In this document: positions 10,311 to 22,113 of the stretch, piece by piece | Position numbering within the stretch: position 1 is the first letter of the stretch | How the letters are laid out: each line of letters starts with the position of its first letter | NCBI GenBank assembly: GCA_030068145.1 | Contig: JAPJBO010000065.1 | Location: 310,001 to 374,000 of the forward strand | From: Diplonema papillatum | Taxonomy: Eukaryota > Euglenozoa > Diplonemea > Diplonemida > Diplonemidae | DNA: 64,000 nt | Direction of reading: 5' to 3' | The notes under the pieces: generated by a model | What the model was told of the DNA's origin: nothing | Database searches by the model: none | Seen by the model: only the letters and a program-made list of their open reading frames with translations | Position numbers and translations under genes: made by a program

Positions 10311-11942
10311 AACCGTCTTCGCCCCGACCGCGGGAAAAAGAAGCCCACATGTGGAAGAACGCGCGTGCCCGCTGCACAGCCCGCGTTCCGCAGATTGAAA
10401 GGCAAGATCCTTTGCTCTCTGTCCTGAGGACGAACTTGTCGCAACGGTCGCAAAGCTCCTCGCTACTGCGCCCGAAGGCCGAAGCTACCGTCTCAGGAAA
10501 CAAACTTGGTTCCACTTTCACTGCTCACCCGATGCCGAGCGGCAGAGTAGAGTTTTCGAAACGAACGCTTTGTCCGCGTTCAGCCGCCAAAGCTCCCTCG
10601 CTACTGCTCACTCCTGCCCAAAAGCTTCACACGAGACGGTGTCTTCTTTTTCCTTGGCAGCCACGTGAGATATCAACCCTGCCCAGTGACACTGAGAGCG
10701 CGCTAGCTGCACCGAGTAATATTCTTCACGCCGCCAGGTCATTGGTTCAAAAGCCTGCCAGCTCGCCTGCGATTTTAATTGCAGTCGAGTGTGCGCAGAG
10801 GCAGCAACCCGTATAGAGAGAAACGTGCCAGCGTGCCTTGGATTTCCGCGCACAGCCGAAGGCAATAATGGTTTGCCTGAAGGCGTTCGTCGTGCAACTG
10901 TTGCCCTGGTCTTTAGAGGCCTGTCAAGTATTCTGAAGTCTGAAAGGCCTTGATGAAAGGCCTTGATGATTGATGCGAGTAAAATATTCTGAAGGGATCC
11001 GACGATGAGCAACGACAGGAGAGCGCCAGAACGCAGCCACGTGGTGTTCGTCTGATTTGGGTTCCCGCTGAAGACGAGCCCGAGCGCAGATTGTGGCATT
11101 GCCGGTTCCGCGATGGCTTCCTCTTGCTTCGGGGTCAGCTTTTTCTCTGGGCAAGCACCTTGTTCACGCGACACCCCGCTCTAGCCTCGCTTCGACGCTT
11201 TTTGAGTGCTCTGCACTCAGCCGGTCTGTTTTGGGTCAAAGAACTTGTCAGCTCGCATGGCACGCGGTTCGCTGCGATTATAATTGCAGGCGAGTGCGGA
11301 GAGCCCCGCCGGGGAATCGCCGGGTGTACTTTGTGGGGCGAGTAGAGCCCTTTCTGTATGCTTCATCCCATTGTCTCAGTTGCTTCCCAGCGCCGGGTGC
11401 ATGTTCCTTCCTCTTCCGTTTCGCGCGTCTATACACAACTCTATGGCGACTAGGCCCATCAGCATGCGGCATGCCCGAATCCCCCCAATGCTCCCCAATG
11501 CTCGGAGAGAGGTCAACATTTTATCAGCGCTCTCGAAACAAAAGACATGCGAGTGAAAGTAGCGGAAAGTACGAATCTGTCGTATTCGGGTGGATACCCC
11601 CGCTACAGACAAAATTGCACTGTTGCGAGCGCTGGGAGCCCGTGGCCCCGTGCACTGTACCATCATGGGATGTAGCCCAGTGCCTAAGGGGGGGCTTTGG
11701 TTTGTGAGCACCAAGGAGGGCTCGTGCCTCCGGAAAATAAAGATCAGATGAGTCGCAGCTTCTTGACAAAACAAGATGGAAAGAAGAGGTGTTTTCAGTT
11801 CTTCGCCTTTTTTTTTCACGAAAGGGTCGGTTCTGCTTTAAATGCTACCACGTTCGGTTCGCCGACGTGGTTGCGAAGAGGTTTACTCAACTATTCCCTG
11901 CAGTATCAAAGTATTTGGCAAGGCCAGGCATACTTTTAAAGA
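10311..11942. other. Intergenic spacer after MCM5
   Basis: No supported gene. Short degenerate repeats are visible: CTGCGATTTTAATTGCAG (about 10768) recurs as CTGCGATTATAATTGCAG (about 11272) with similar flanks, and GCAAAGCTCCTCGCTACTGC (about 10450) resembles 10588-10610. Confidence 0.55.
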
Positions 11943-14900
11943 ATGGACGCCCGCGCGAAGAGGTCGCCGCCGCGGCGGCCTCTGTATAACGTGAGCCCGC
12001 ACAAGCCGCTGCCGACGCGGCGCGCGGCGGCGACGAAGACGCCGAACACGAGCGGGTGGAGCGACCAGCGGGACCGCAGCAGGACGACGACGGCGGCGGC
12101 GGCGGCGGCGGGCCGGGGGGCGGAGCGTGTGCACCTGGTCAATGCGGACGCCCTCGTGTCGATGGTGCACGAGCTGTGCGGGCAGATGGCGTCGCTGCAC
12201 AGGCGGGTCGCCAGCCTCGAGCTGGCCGCGCCGGAGGCGGCGCCCGGCGGCGCGCGGGCCCGCGACGAAGAGGTCCGGGCCCTGACCATCAAGCTCGAGG
12301 CCGTCGCCGAAGCGGTGCGCCGCCGCGAGCGCGAATCCGCCACCGCCCGCATCGAGACGGACCTCGCCGTCCGCGACCTGCGGGGCAAACTGGTCCAGGC
12401 GACCCTCCTCCTCCAAAACGGGCCCGCCCCACCCGGCAGCTCCCCCTGGCACCCCACCTCCGCCAGCCCGTACTCAACCCAGCCCGGGCTCTCGCCGAAC
12501 CGGAACCCGCAGTTTGTTGGTTTCAGCCGAGACGACAACGTCATTAATACCGACGGCGACATCAGCAACAGCAACACCAACGCCGGGAAAGAAGACCGGG
12601 GCGGGGGTGGTTGGAAGCAGGCGCAGAGCGTGGCGACGTTCTGCAAGCTGCTGCAGAAGGACGTGCTCGAGATAACGGGCGAACAGGCCCGTGGGAGGCA
12701 GGCCCTGGCGGAAGTCGACGACAAGGTGCGCGAGCTGAAGGTTGCCGTCGAGATCTGCCGGCAGGAGCAGCGCGACCTCTGCGGGCTGGTCGACAAGAAC
12801 GCGGACTACCTCGAGTCCGAAGCACCGACGGGGCTCGCGGTGGCCCCTGGCGCTTGCCCCCCGGGCGGCGGGCCGCTGGTGCTGGCGCGGGGCGCCGGCG
12901 CCGCGCCGCCGCCCGAGCCGAAGACTCTCCACGAGCTGATCTTCGACGAGGAGGTCACCCCGGACGCGTGGGGTGCAGGCAGGCCCCACCGCACCGCCGC
13001 CACCGCGACGACCGCGAGCAGCGGGATTGCGGACGTGTCCGCTCGGCTGGACGCTGTTGAAGCCATCCTCGCAAACGACCGGAAACGCGCAGAACTCCTG
13101 CGCAGCCTAGAGCACAAGTTCGCAGAGCGCAACCGCGAGCGCGGAACGCCGGAGGAGAAGCCGCTGCTCGGACGGCTGCTGGAGAACGACCGGACTCTCG
13201 AAGGCGGCGGCGGCGGGGACCCTGAATTCGAGCAGGTCCTGTCGATCGGCGTGCTGAGCGGCGGAACCTGCGACCAGCCGCACGCCCGGGCGCCGGGCGG
13301 CGCCGCCGCGTTCCAGCTCGACCACGAGCCCGAGGCCGCGGCGGAGATCGCGCGGTGGCAGCAGCAGGTCGCGAAGCGGGAGCGGCGGCTCGGCAGGCGC
13401 GAGAACGAGCTCGCGCGGCGGCTCGCGTCGCTCGGGCTGGCGGACCCTTCGGCGCTGGACGGGGGGGGGGGGGCGGCGCGGCCGACGGCGACCTCGTGCA
13501 CGGCGGCGAGCGGTACTTCAAAGCGCCGGCGGCAGGGGGGGCGTCCGCGTCGTCCGCCGGGCGGCCCGAGAGGAAATCGGTATGGCGCCTTTTTTTTTTT
13601 TTGGTAGGAAAAGAAACTTGTTTTTTTGAAGACTAATAATAATCCGAACGACAGGTTTGCCGCTCCAATCCGTCCAGATAGCTTGCACCACTTCATGTGG
13701 TCAGCAGCAAGATTAGCAGCTTTCTGGCTTCACCCTTTTTACTCCAACCATACGGCGCGCGGCAAGCAGAGCAGGAGCGGTCAACGAGAGTGACAGACAC
13801 AAGCATAGGAGTGAGAGGCTTTTATTCTGTCAACAATGCATTGTAACTTGTAATTTGCTGGTACTAAAAAAATCATTCAACGGTCACACGGAGACCCTTA
13901 AAACCCCGGAATTTCAAGCGAACTTTAACTCTAGAAATTAGTAGTTGGCAGCGTACTACATGCAACTTACCAAAGGAGGTGAGTTCCGCTAGTGCGCACA
14001 AACAAAAGAAAAGAAAATCAACTTGCTTCTTTGCAGACTAATAATATTCCGACCGACTGATCAGCAGCTTTCTGCCTGTACCTTTTACTCCAACCATACC
14101 AGCTGGACAGGACCGGTGGACGAGAGTGACAGACACAAGCATAGGAGTGAGGATTACTTTATTTGTGCGCCCCAGCGGAACTCACCTGCGTTTGGGTACG
14201 TTTCCATGTAGTAAACGTTACGCTGCCAACTACGAATCTTTAGTGGGACTACGTTTTGGGAAGGCTCAGGGGACAAAGTCTGCTAGGGAGGCCCCCGCGC
14301 TGCCCGTGCTGTACACTGCCCAAGACGTGGATAATGGCCGAAAATACAATCGAACGACGACAAAAGTATCCGGAGACTGTAAAAGCCCAGAGTGTCAAGC
14401 GAGCTTACGCTCTAAACAAGCTGTTCTAATGTGCATCAAATTCCATCAGAGAACCACCGTGCCGATAAGCGCTCAGCAACTCGATTCCTCTTAGGAAACC
14501 CTGAATGTCTCGTTAACACAAAAACATGGGGAGCCACGTCGCAGGAATGTACTTGGTGTCGGCACAAACAGTCCCGGACATGGCCAGTTATTATTCATAA
14601 TGAAAATTTACACCAAGAAAACAACCCGCACCCACATTTCCCATATTTGCTCTAAGAGAACCCATTTAAACAAAGGGCACCCGGACCCTAAAACACCGGA
14701 ATCTCAAGCAAACTTTAACCTTAATAAAAACGGCAGAAGTCGCGCGGCAAGAGGGACGCCGACGACGACCGGCGGTCGAGCCGGGCGGGCAGCCGAAAGT
14801 CGTCGCTGGCCGTCAGCGAGAAGCTGCCGGCAAACGCCTCGATGCTCGGGCGCCCGGACCGGCAAACCGGCAGCGACTCGCCCCGAAGGCCCCGCCGGGG

Positions 14901-17883
14901 GAGCCGGCCGGCAGCTGCGGCATCGGCGTCGGCCCACGACGACAGGGTGAGCCGGCAGTCGGAGACGTCGGCGGTGCTCACCGAGCCGAGCGGCATCCCG
15001 GCGGCGGACCAGCTGCGCGCGCTTCGGTCCCCGCCGCTGTCGTGCGCGTCGTTTCCCGAGGGCAGTCGCAAGGCCTTCTCCGTGGTGCAGCAGCCGGCGA
15101 CCGAGGCGCCCAGGCCGGACATCCCGTCGCCGCCGCGGGCTTTGCCGCCCGTGTTGTATTCGCTCATCAAAAACAACGCTGGCTCGCCCGTCACTTCCCC
15201 TGTGGCTTCCCCCGTCGCATCCCCTGTCGCCTCTCCCGTCGCGTCGCCCGTGGCGACCCCTGCCGCCTCGCCGGTGGCGTCTTCTGCTGCGGCGTCGCGT
15301 TCCGCCAGCCCCCTGTCGAACGTGTCGCTTTCCTTCCGAAACCGGCGCAACAGCGCGCAGACCCCGGGGGCCGACGACGTCATCAGGCGTGTCGTCGACG
15401 CTCCCCCGACCAGCAGCCGGCGCCAGAGTCTGACCGACTTCCCTGTCTTGATGCCATCAAGCCCACAGGTACGTGCCCCTCATTGTACCCAGTAGCACCA
15501 TTTACCACGCTTCGGCACCACGCACTCTTCAGCATTCACTTTGTTGTTGCAACACGGGTAGTGCTAAGCGAGCCGCGAAATTACACTTGGTACATGCACT
15601 TCAACTCACCTCGCTGCGCCCGCATATTTTCTACCCCTGTACCGTCACTTCGTCGTCACGATTTGACGGCGCAAGGTGCTCTCGGGAGTGTAGATTCTTC
15701 TTTGTTAGCCCAGCCCTGGTGTGCCAAACCCAGCGAGCTACGAGGGTCAAATAAAATGTTGTCTACATAGATGGCCGTTATATAACGTTATATAACGTTA
15801 TATAACGTTATTCCCGGAGTTATTTGTTTCCCCCCCCCCCCCCCCTAAATCCCCCCGCTCTGCCTAAACATTAAACTAAGATTTTCCCCCCCTAAATCCA
15901 GAAAAACCGTTATTGACCGTTATAAAACCGTTATTTGCCATTATTGGTCGAAAAATAACGTTATTCGACCGTTATAACGCTATATAACGTTATAATAACG
16001 TTATATAACGTTATATAACGTTATTATAACGTTATTATAACGTTATTTTCGTCGCATGATACCGTTGTAGGGAGAAATCTGTAGGGGAGACCCCACGTGT
16101 GGCCCTATTTACGCTCTTTTTGGGCAAAGTCCAAGATCCTATTTACGTTTTTTTGCACTTTTTCCGCCTGCTTTTTGCACCCGTTTTGGATCGTAGCCGG
16201 ACTGAGGAATGTCGGACTCTTCGCGCTTTCGCTTTCTTTCTGTCGTCTGTGCTAAGGAGGTTGTACCAGCACAGCCGCTAAGATCATCACCATCATCACA
16301 ATTGGAAGTTTGTCAGGCGCAAGTTCCAACAGGAACTCGAATGGTGTTGTGTCAACGCTTGCCAACATACAGCTAATACTTTCAGAGGCTCCTAGCTTGG
16401 TCACAAAACATTTCTGAATAGTTCTTCATCGAACGAAGAAATCGAGCCGCATGCTATGTCTGTTTTGCGTTCCGGACTGTGGTAACTTGTCTCTTGCACT
16501 CAGATGAATGATCATATCATATGCGGCCCTCTATGGCGGTCATCGAAGTAATGGAGTATTTATCATCCCCTTCTTCGGCTCGCGTAGCGAGCCGAAAAAA
16601 ACGCCAATTCCCCCACTCGCGGAAGCCCGAAGAAACGGGTATGTGCAGACATCCAAGCCAGCTTGCTCCCTCCTCCACCAGTTCTTCGAAAGACCTGCAT
16701 GGGCCTGCTTGGGTGGCCTTCGGGTGGCATCTTGGACACAAGATATGTGCTGATAACGTACTGATTCAGCATGTGTACAGAGAGAAACTAAAAGAATTAA
16801 CGTGCTGAAATCAGTACGTTTAGCATGCTGAACGTGAGGCCTGGCTGTAGCCTGGTGCAAAAAAAGTGCAAAAAAAAAAGTGCAAAAAAATGTGTTTGGG
16901 CAAAATCTCTATTTACATTCACGCTTCAGGGCCACACCTGGGAGACCCCTAGCAAAGCCATCTATGTGTCTACCCCCTTTATTTATGCAACCTTTCCTCC
17001 TTTCCTGTTTACTTAGGTACGAACGAAGTGTCACGGCAAGTTTTGGCCGCCGCTGCCGTTTTCACCGTGGCGCTTGTGTTCAGATGTTCGAGCACGTACT
17101 TGTGAACTCGTCCTGTCCCCGGCGATCATCCTCAGCATCGCGTCGAACTCTGTATCCCGTTGGCCACTTTTCCTCACGGGCAAAGCCTCGGGGAACTGGC
17201 TTGCGGTTCAAACCCGTGGCAACCTGTTATGTTGTTACCAATGAAATGTTGGAGGAAATGAGAAGCTCGTCGCCGCAAACCGTGGCGTATTCACTTGCGT
17301 CCTGAATCCAGCTTTAAGTAATGAACGATCAGGCACTGCGTTCAACGAAAACAACTCTCTCTTCCCATCATCATCATCATTAGTTTTGTATCAGCCGCGG
17401 TTGTGCGAGTGACGAGCTCTTGTTTCGCGTGACCGTTGGTCAATTATAGGTGTAAGCGAAGAACAATTCGGATTGTGTTTGTATTGTATTTGCCCCTTGC
17501 CATATTTCTTCCCTTCCATTCGGAGTCGAAGCAGCTACGTCAAGTATTTCTCTCTCGAACTGGTGGGTCCGGCACACACACCAGCGCATGAAATTCATCA
17601 CCAACAGCCCATCGCATCGATACTGGACGCGCTACTATCGCCGACCTCCCGGGGGGAGAAGCCGCAAGCGAAAGCGGAGGTGCACAAATCGCCCGAGTCT
17701 TCGCCGCCCCTGACGTGGGACACGAGCGACGACGAACTGCCGAGCGGCAGCGCCGGGAGGAGCCCGAACGCGAAGAAGGCGAACGTCGCCGCCGCGCCGA
17801 GCGACAAAAAGAAGGAGGCCGACCAGTCCCTGAGGGACCTCATTGGTCTTGGCGACTCGGACTCGGACCCCCTAACCCCCTAG
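11943..17883 (+). CDS. Long coiled-coil, low-complexity protein (three exons)
   Basis: Proposed exons are 11943-13579, 14737-15468 and 17608-17883. Junctions are KS/GTATGG...GGCAG/KSRGKRDADDD (phase 0) and SSPQ/GTACGT...AACAG/PIASILDAL (phase 0). A basic N-terminus is followed by heptad-like coiled-coil stretches (about 12130-12400, 12600-12800, 13020-13150, 13330-13430). Exon 2 has a Ser-Pro-Val-Ala tandem region (about 15185-15290), and exon 3 ends acidic (DLIGLGDSDSDPLTP). Within exon 1 the frame changes across a run of 13 G (13461-13473). Upstream frame 0 and downstream frame 2 are each coding-like, and only the downstream frame splices cleanly to exon 2, so the run probably has a length error or polymorphism. 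The third exon is less certain. A cytoskeletal role is a guess. Confidence 0.7.
13604..14243. repeat. Inverted-repeat element and partial copy, intron 1 of the coiled-coil gene
   Basis: 13934-14003 (TAGTAGTTGGCAGCGTACTA then GGTGAGTTCCGCTAG) is repeated inverted at 14160-14243 (CAGCGGAACTCACC then TACGCTGCCAACTA), giving a ~310-bp element with ~70-80-bp inverted ends. Its interior (GACTAATAAT..., TTTTACTCCAACCATAC, GAGTGACAGACACAAGCATA) matches 13630-13830 just upstream in direct orientation. No coding capacity. Confidence 0.6.
13889..14728 (+). repeat. Three copies of a ~48-bp dispersed repeat
   Basis: Copies at 13889-13937, 14371-14417 and 14682-14728 share a CGGAGACCCTAAAA-like start and TCAAGCGAACTTTAACTCTA-like end. 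A fourth lies at 33909-33956, directly against a palindromic element in another gene's intron, and a fragment at 55331-55348. All full copies are intronic and on the gene strand. Confidence 0.6.
15469..17607. other. Intron 2 of the coiled-coil gene, repeat-bearing
   Basis: 2.1 kb between donor GTACGT and acceptor AACAG. It includes AT-rich AACGTT palindromes at 15774-16060, an 18-C run near 15830 and a 3' half copy of the palindromic dispersed element near 15853-15890. No confident coding segment is seen in the rest. Confidence 0.45.
15774..16060. repeat. AT-rich palindromic cluster built on TTATATAACG
   Basis: Dense repetition of TTATATAACG and ATAACGTTAT; ATATAACGTTATAT is a perfect palindrome, so the block can fold many ways. 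The 18-C run and the half copy of the dispersed palindromic element sit inside it. Confidence 0.7.
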
Positions 17884-19054
17884 TGAATGCGGAACAAGAC
17901 AGCCGACCGAGAGTCGGTGTACACGTTACTCGGGCTAGGTCCTTCCAGCGCAACAGCCACTCCGCTGCAGCCGCGATCGGAATTTACCCGCTCGGAGACA
18001 GGCCGGCCACGCGCCCCACGTTGGAAGGAATGTGTATCACGCAGCCGGCGTTATATTGTTCAGCTTGGATTCTCTTCATCTCAGTCCGAAGGCAACACCG
18101 GCGGTGCTTGTTTCTTTTTAGAGTTGTGTGCACCAAGAAAGGGTCAGCCACGTCCAAGGCAACATGCAGCCGATGCTGTCATGTCGTCACTTTTGACCCG
18201 TCCCGAGAGAAGATCAGTACACTCCGAAAGGAACATGCAGCACCCGGTGCTTACTTCTTCGTCGAGTTTTGACCCTCCCGAAAAAGGCTCCACGCAAGGC
18301 TTGTCTAAAACGCACTCCCCCCCAAAGCCCCAAGCAAAACTGAAGGTGCAGGCACGCGCGTCGTCACTTGCACCTCGTGCAGCGCTTCGCACAGTTATCC
18401 TTTTACAAGTCTCCCCAGCCCTCATAGAAGTGCTCAGGCACGCAGTTCGGCAATCAACGAGTGTGAATTTTATTCGACAGGAACGCATGCGGCTTTCTTC
18501 TACCTTTTTTTTGCAGGCGCAGCGCAATTATCATCCGGGATGGGGGTCACGGCCCGGGAGTGGACCGGATGGATCTTGAAGATAATGTGGTTCACAGTAT
18601 GGACAGCGGCAGAGACTGACCGTCCCAACGAAGGAGACCAACCGTTGCAGAGTCCGTGAAAAGTTCCCGCAACCACTAGCACGAGAACCTAGGCCGCAGG
18701 GATTACAAATCACCTCACCCGAACGAAATTACAACGCCCGTTCGTCTTGTACGCATGAGACTGACACAGGTGAGGGGTAAACAGCACAAGACGCTCCGGA
18801 CACTGCTGTTTTATGGCCAACTGAAGTTCCCAGAAAAAGACAGGCGCTTCGCTTTGTGCGTGCCCGTTGATTGTTTTGTGTTTACCCCTGTGAATTCGGA
18901 CCAACCGCCAAAACACGCTGCCTGCGTAATTTTAGGCTGCACAATACATGGGCAACCCGCAAGATTGTTTAGGACTAAAAACAAAACAAGAAGCAACGAC
19001 CAGGGGGCCAAAGGCTTATTGTGAAGCCTGGTGTGGGGTAGTGGAGGGGTCGTA
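17884..19054. other. Intergenic spacer
   Basis: A 230-codon open frame begins at 17887, but it lacks the codon bias of neighbours and the opposite strand is also open. A degenerate internal duplication is visible: CAACATGCAGC... TTTTGACCCGTCCCGAGAG near 18160-18210 and ACATGCAGC...TTTTGACCCTCCCGA near 18231-18281. Confidence 0.5.
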
Positions 19055-20374
19055 ATGAGTGCCGAGGATGGGGTAGCGGCGAGCCCGGTTAGCGACGAAG
19101 GCAGCCCAACGAGGGTTACTCCGCTCGAGCTTGGCAAAGTGGAGAAGATCGACGAAGACGAGAAGAACGAGAGCGTGAAGCGGCTATCGGTTCTCGCTAC
19201 GAACCTGCTGTCCCCACGACCGAAGACGGAAGTTGAGAAGAAAGCGAGGACTGTGCGCTTCGACACGAGATACCTGCCAGCGGAGTGCAGCTTGGACAAG
19301 CTGACGTCGGCGAAGATGTTCCACAACGGCGGTGGAAAGACGCTGGTCTCCAGCAAGAAGAAAGCCGCGCAAACCGGGTACCAGATCTTCCTCCCGAAGG
19401 GAGGCGAGACGATCTTGATCGACAAGGAGCAGCCGTTCAAATTGATCCTCACGCACAACGACGGCGAACGATTCACCTTCACCGGCGCAGAGGACATCGA
19501 AGACTACGAGTCGGACGACGCACGGGCGCACGCCCGCAAGAACGTGGTGACCCTCACCCCCATCAAAAAGGAGCAGCTCCTCCGCATCCGGATGGACATC
19601 CTCCTGGACTCGACCGAGCGAAAGCTGCAAGCCATCCTCCTCTCCGCGGGCAAGGCGCCGTCAGCCACTGCCCTCATGCGGCTGTACGGCCTCACCGAAG
19701 CTCCTCCGGAGTTGTCCGTCACGCAGAGAGTCGTGAAGCCTCTGTTCAGCGCCGTCTGCATCCTGCTCTTCATCGCTTTGCTCGGCTTCTTCCTGCAGCC
19801 CCCGCTCGAGAACTTCTACCAGAAATACCGCATTTCGCAAGAGCATGAGCTGGTGAACACCGCCCGCGGGTTGGTTGCTTCGAGTGAGATTGTGAGGAAG
19901 GAGTTCGGGGACCCGTCGTGGGCTAGTCAGGTGTTGGACTACCACGTCGACTTGTTCACCAAGGAACGCGCGTCGTTCATGATGCCGTTTCGCAGGGCGC
20001 GAGGCTCCTCGAAGAAGTCGAGAACCACCGAGTGGGAACTTGAAGGCTCCAGCCGCGATGACGACGAGATCACGGTCACGTTCAAGGACGAGTTCAAGTT
20101 TGGAGAAGTGTATGTTGAGGCCATCCGGCAGGGCGCCGGTTGGCACATCGAGTCGATGAAAATCGACCTGCACCGCAAGCAGCGGGACTATGCGGATACC
20201 GTAGCCGAGTGGCTGGTGCAGCACGTCTTGCACGCCTTCGGCTCCGCGAAGATAATCGCCATTGACAACGGGCAGCAGTACCTCCGCGTCAACGTCGAAA
20301 TCGGCCATGACGGGGACCGCGACGGAGACGCCGACAACGACGTGAACAAGATCATCCAAGAGCAGTCGCAACTG
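19055..20374 (+). CDS. Single-pass membrane protein, exon 1 (Coa1/Tim21-like lumenal region?)
   Basis: 440 codons from ATG 19055 (MSAEDG; an in-frame ATG at 19031 is possible) to donor GTACGT at 20375. The first ~225 residues are charged and soluble. A hydrophobic segment (LFSAVCILLFIALLGFFLQ, 19738-19794) is the only membrane span. The C-terminal part has GLVASSEIVRKEFGDPSW, then WELEGSS, EITVTF and FGEVYVEAIRQGAGWHIESM. This order recalls the Coa1/Tim21 fold of mitochondrial inner-membrane assembly factors (family pattern: variant helix, LG.P, beta strands ending in veA....W.l..l). The likeness is by eye only. The phase-0 end means more exons follow. An in-frame read-through would end in nine His codons from a CAT microsatellite, which looks intronic. 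Confidence 0.75.
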
Positions 20375-20520
20375 GTACGTGGCCTTTCTCTTTTCTCCGA
20401 TCAGCTTTTTGTGCATTCACCGAAGACAACTCTCTCCTCCCATAATCATCATCATCATCATCATCATCATTAGTCCTGCACCAGCCGCGGTTGTGCGAGT
20501 GACGAGCTCTTATCACGGTT

Positions 20521-20700
20521 GGCAGATAATCACGATTATTACCTATTATTAGATTTCCGAAATCCGCCCCAAATTCTTAGATTTTACTAGAAATTATTAG
20601 ATATTATTTTTTCCTGAAATTATTAGATATTATTACCTGATTATTAGAAGTTATTACCCATTATTAGATATTATTACCAGGTAATAATCCATTATTACCT
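20521..20700. repeat. TTATTA-rich block, matched at 26385-26500
   Basis: Degenerate copies of TATTATTAGA and GTTATTACCCATTATTAG. The same words (TTATTACCCATTATTAGAT) recur at 26400-26470 on the other side of the nest, with a short trace at 21705-21722. They may be the two ends of an outer, older element or an expanded low-complexity motif. Confidence 0.5.
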
Positions 20701-22113
20701 GACTTTCCCATGCATTCTGACAGCAAAAGTGCCCCTAGGAGTGGAAGGTGTTCGTCATGGTGGGTGTTCGTGCGTCCAAACCGTTCCTTTCACCCCGTTC
20801 GCAATTCCGTTTGTTGCTAAGTCGAAATGGAAGGATGCCAAAAGAGGTAGGAGAGGTTTGAGGCAAGATCCTGGCAGAGGACGATGATGTGGCATGTGGG
20901 GTATGCGACCTCTACCCGCCAGAACCCGTATTCTTAGGGCAGAATGGGGGTCTAACTCCATCTCGGAAACCGTCTTTTGAGCACGAATCCCGTTCGCTGG
21001 GCATACAGTCCGTTGCATGTGGCCTTTGATGATGTGCGTGGTGCATTTCGGCATTCGCTGGAACCCGACCGAAGCAGACAATACGATCCCGTGTCATTTC
21101 ATGTTCATCTGCATGTGGAATCTACGGCCTGCTTGTGATCTTCTGCCGGTTCTTCGGGCTGTCTTCTGCAAGCACCACAGTCACGTCCTGCCTTTTCACC
21201 GCGCATAACCGCTTTGATGAAGCGCTGGGACTTGCGGTGATTAAGTACATCATGGGGCGACATTAATACAATACCATTGCTTAAAAACACCTTGGCGTCA
21301 CCGCTTGGCTTGCACTGCCAGGCCACCCAGTCTCTTGCCTGGCATGGATTCTGGTGTTGTTTTCGTGTTTCTTCTTCTTTGCGTTCGTCGCCATTGAGCA
21401 TCGTCCGGGACCGTGATGTTTTCTGGGCGGGCGCCGGGTTTTCGCTCACAAACTCGATGTGAGTCTTGGGCTGAGTGCATAATCTGAGATTGGAGGAACA
21501 ATCTGCAGATCTTCACCGAAAGCTGAATCTGAGATTTTCACCGAGAGCTAAATCAGATGTTTTCACTGAGTACAAGTCTGAGATTTGGGTGTAGCTACTT
21601 TGATTTCTGGGTTCCCTCCATTTTCGCGGCTTCATTGCCAAGAACCTAGTCCGACTGAGTAGTATTTCCCGGATCCTCCCACATCTGGGGACTCTCTACA
21701 GGCGATTATTAGATTATTAGAAAGAGGACTAAGCTTATCGGAAGCACTTAAGTCGGGAAAATATATATCGGAACTGCTTCCGTTATATATTTTCTGCTTC
21801 CGTTATATATTTTCAAGCTTCCGTTATATATTTTTCCCAGCTTCCGTTATATATTTTCCAGCTTCCGTTATATATTTTCCAGCTTCCGTTATATATTTTC
21901 CAGCTTCCGTTATATATTTTCCAGCTTCCGTTATATATTTTCCAGCTTCCGTTATATATTTTCCAGCTTCCGTTATATATGCTATGTTCTGATAAATATT
22001 GGAGTGTTTCCATAAGTCACCACACAGAAATGCAGGCCCAAAGTCACCGGAGAAAGCCTAACTAGATAACGAAGAAAGCCTAACTAGAGAAACAAAAGAG
22101 GAACAGCAACAGG

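Noticed and set aside
17190-17230. tRNA-like T-arm GCGGTTCAAACCC
   Set aside because: The stem does not pair and no acceptor or anticodon arms fit around it.
17887-18579. 230-codon open frame after the coiled-coil gene
   Set aside because: No codon bias, no motif, internal degenerate duplication and an open opposite strand.
20440-20473. C-terminal poly-His tail on the membrane protein
   Set aside because: It comes from a CAT microsatellite beyond a good GTACGT donor; a similar CAT run occurs at 17367-17381 in clear non-coding DNA.
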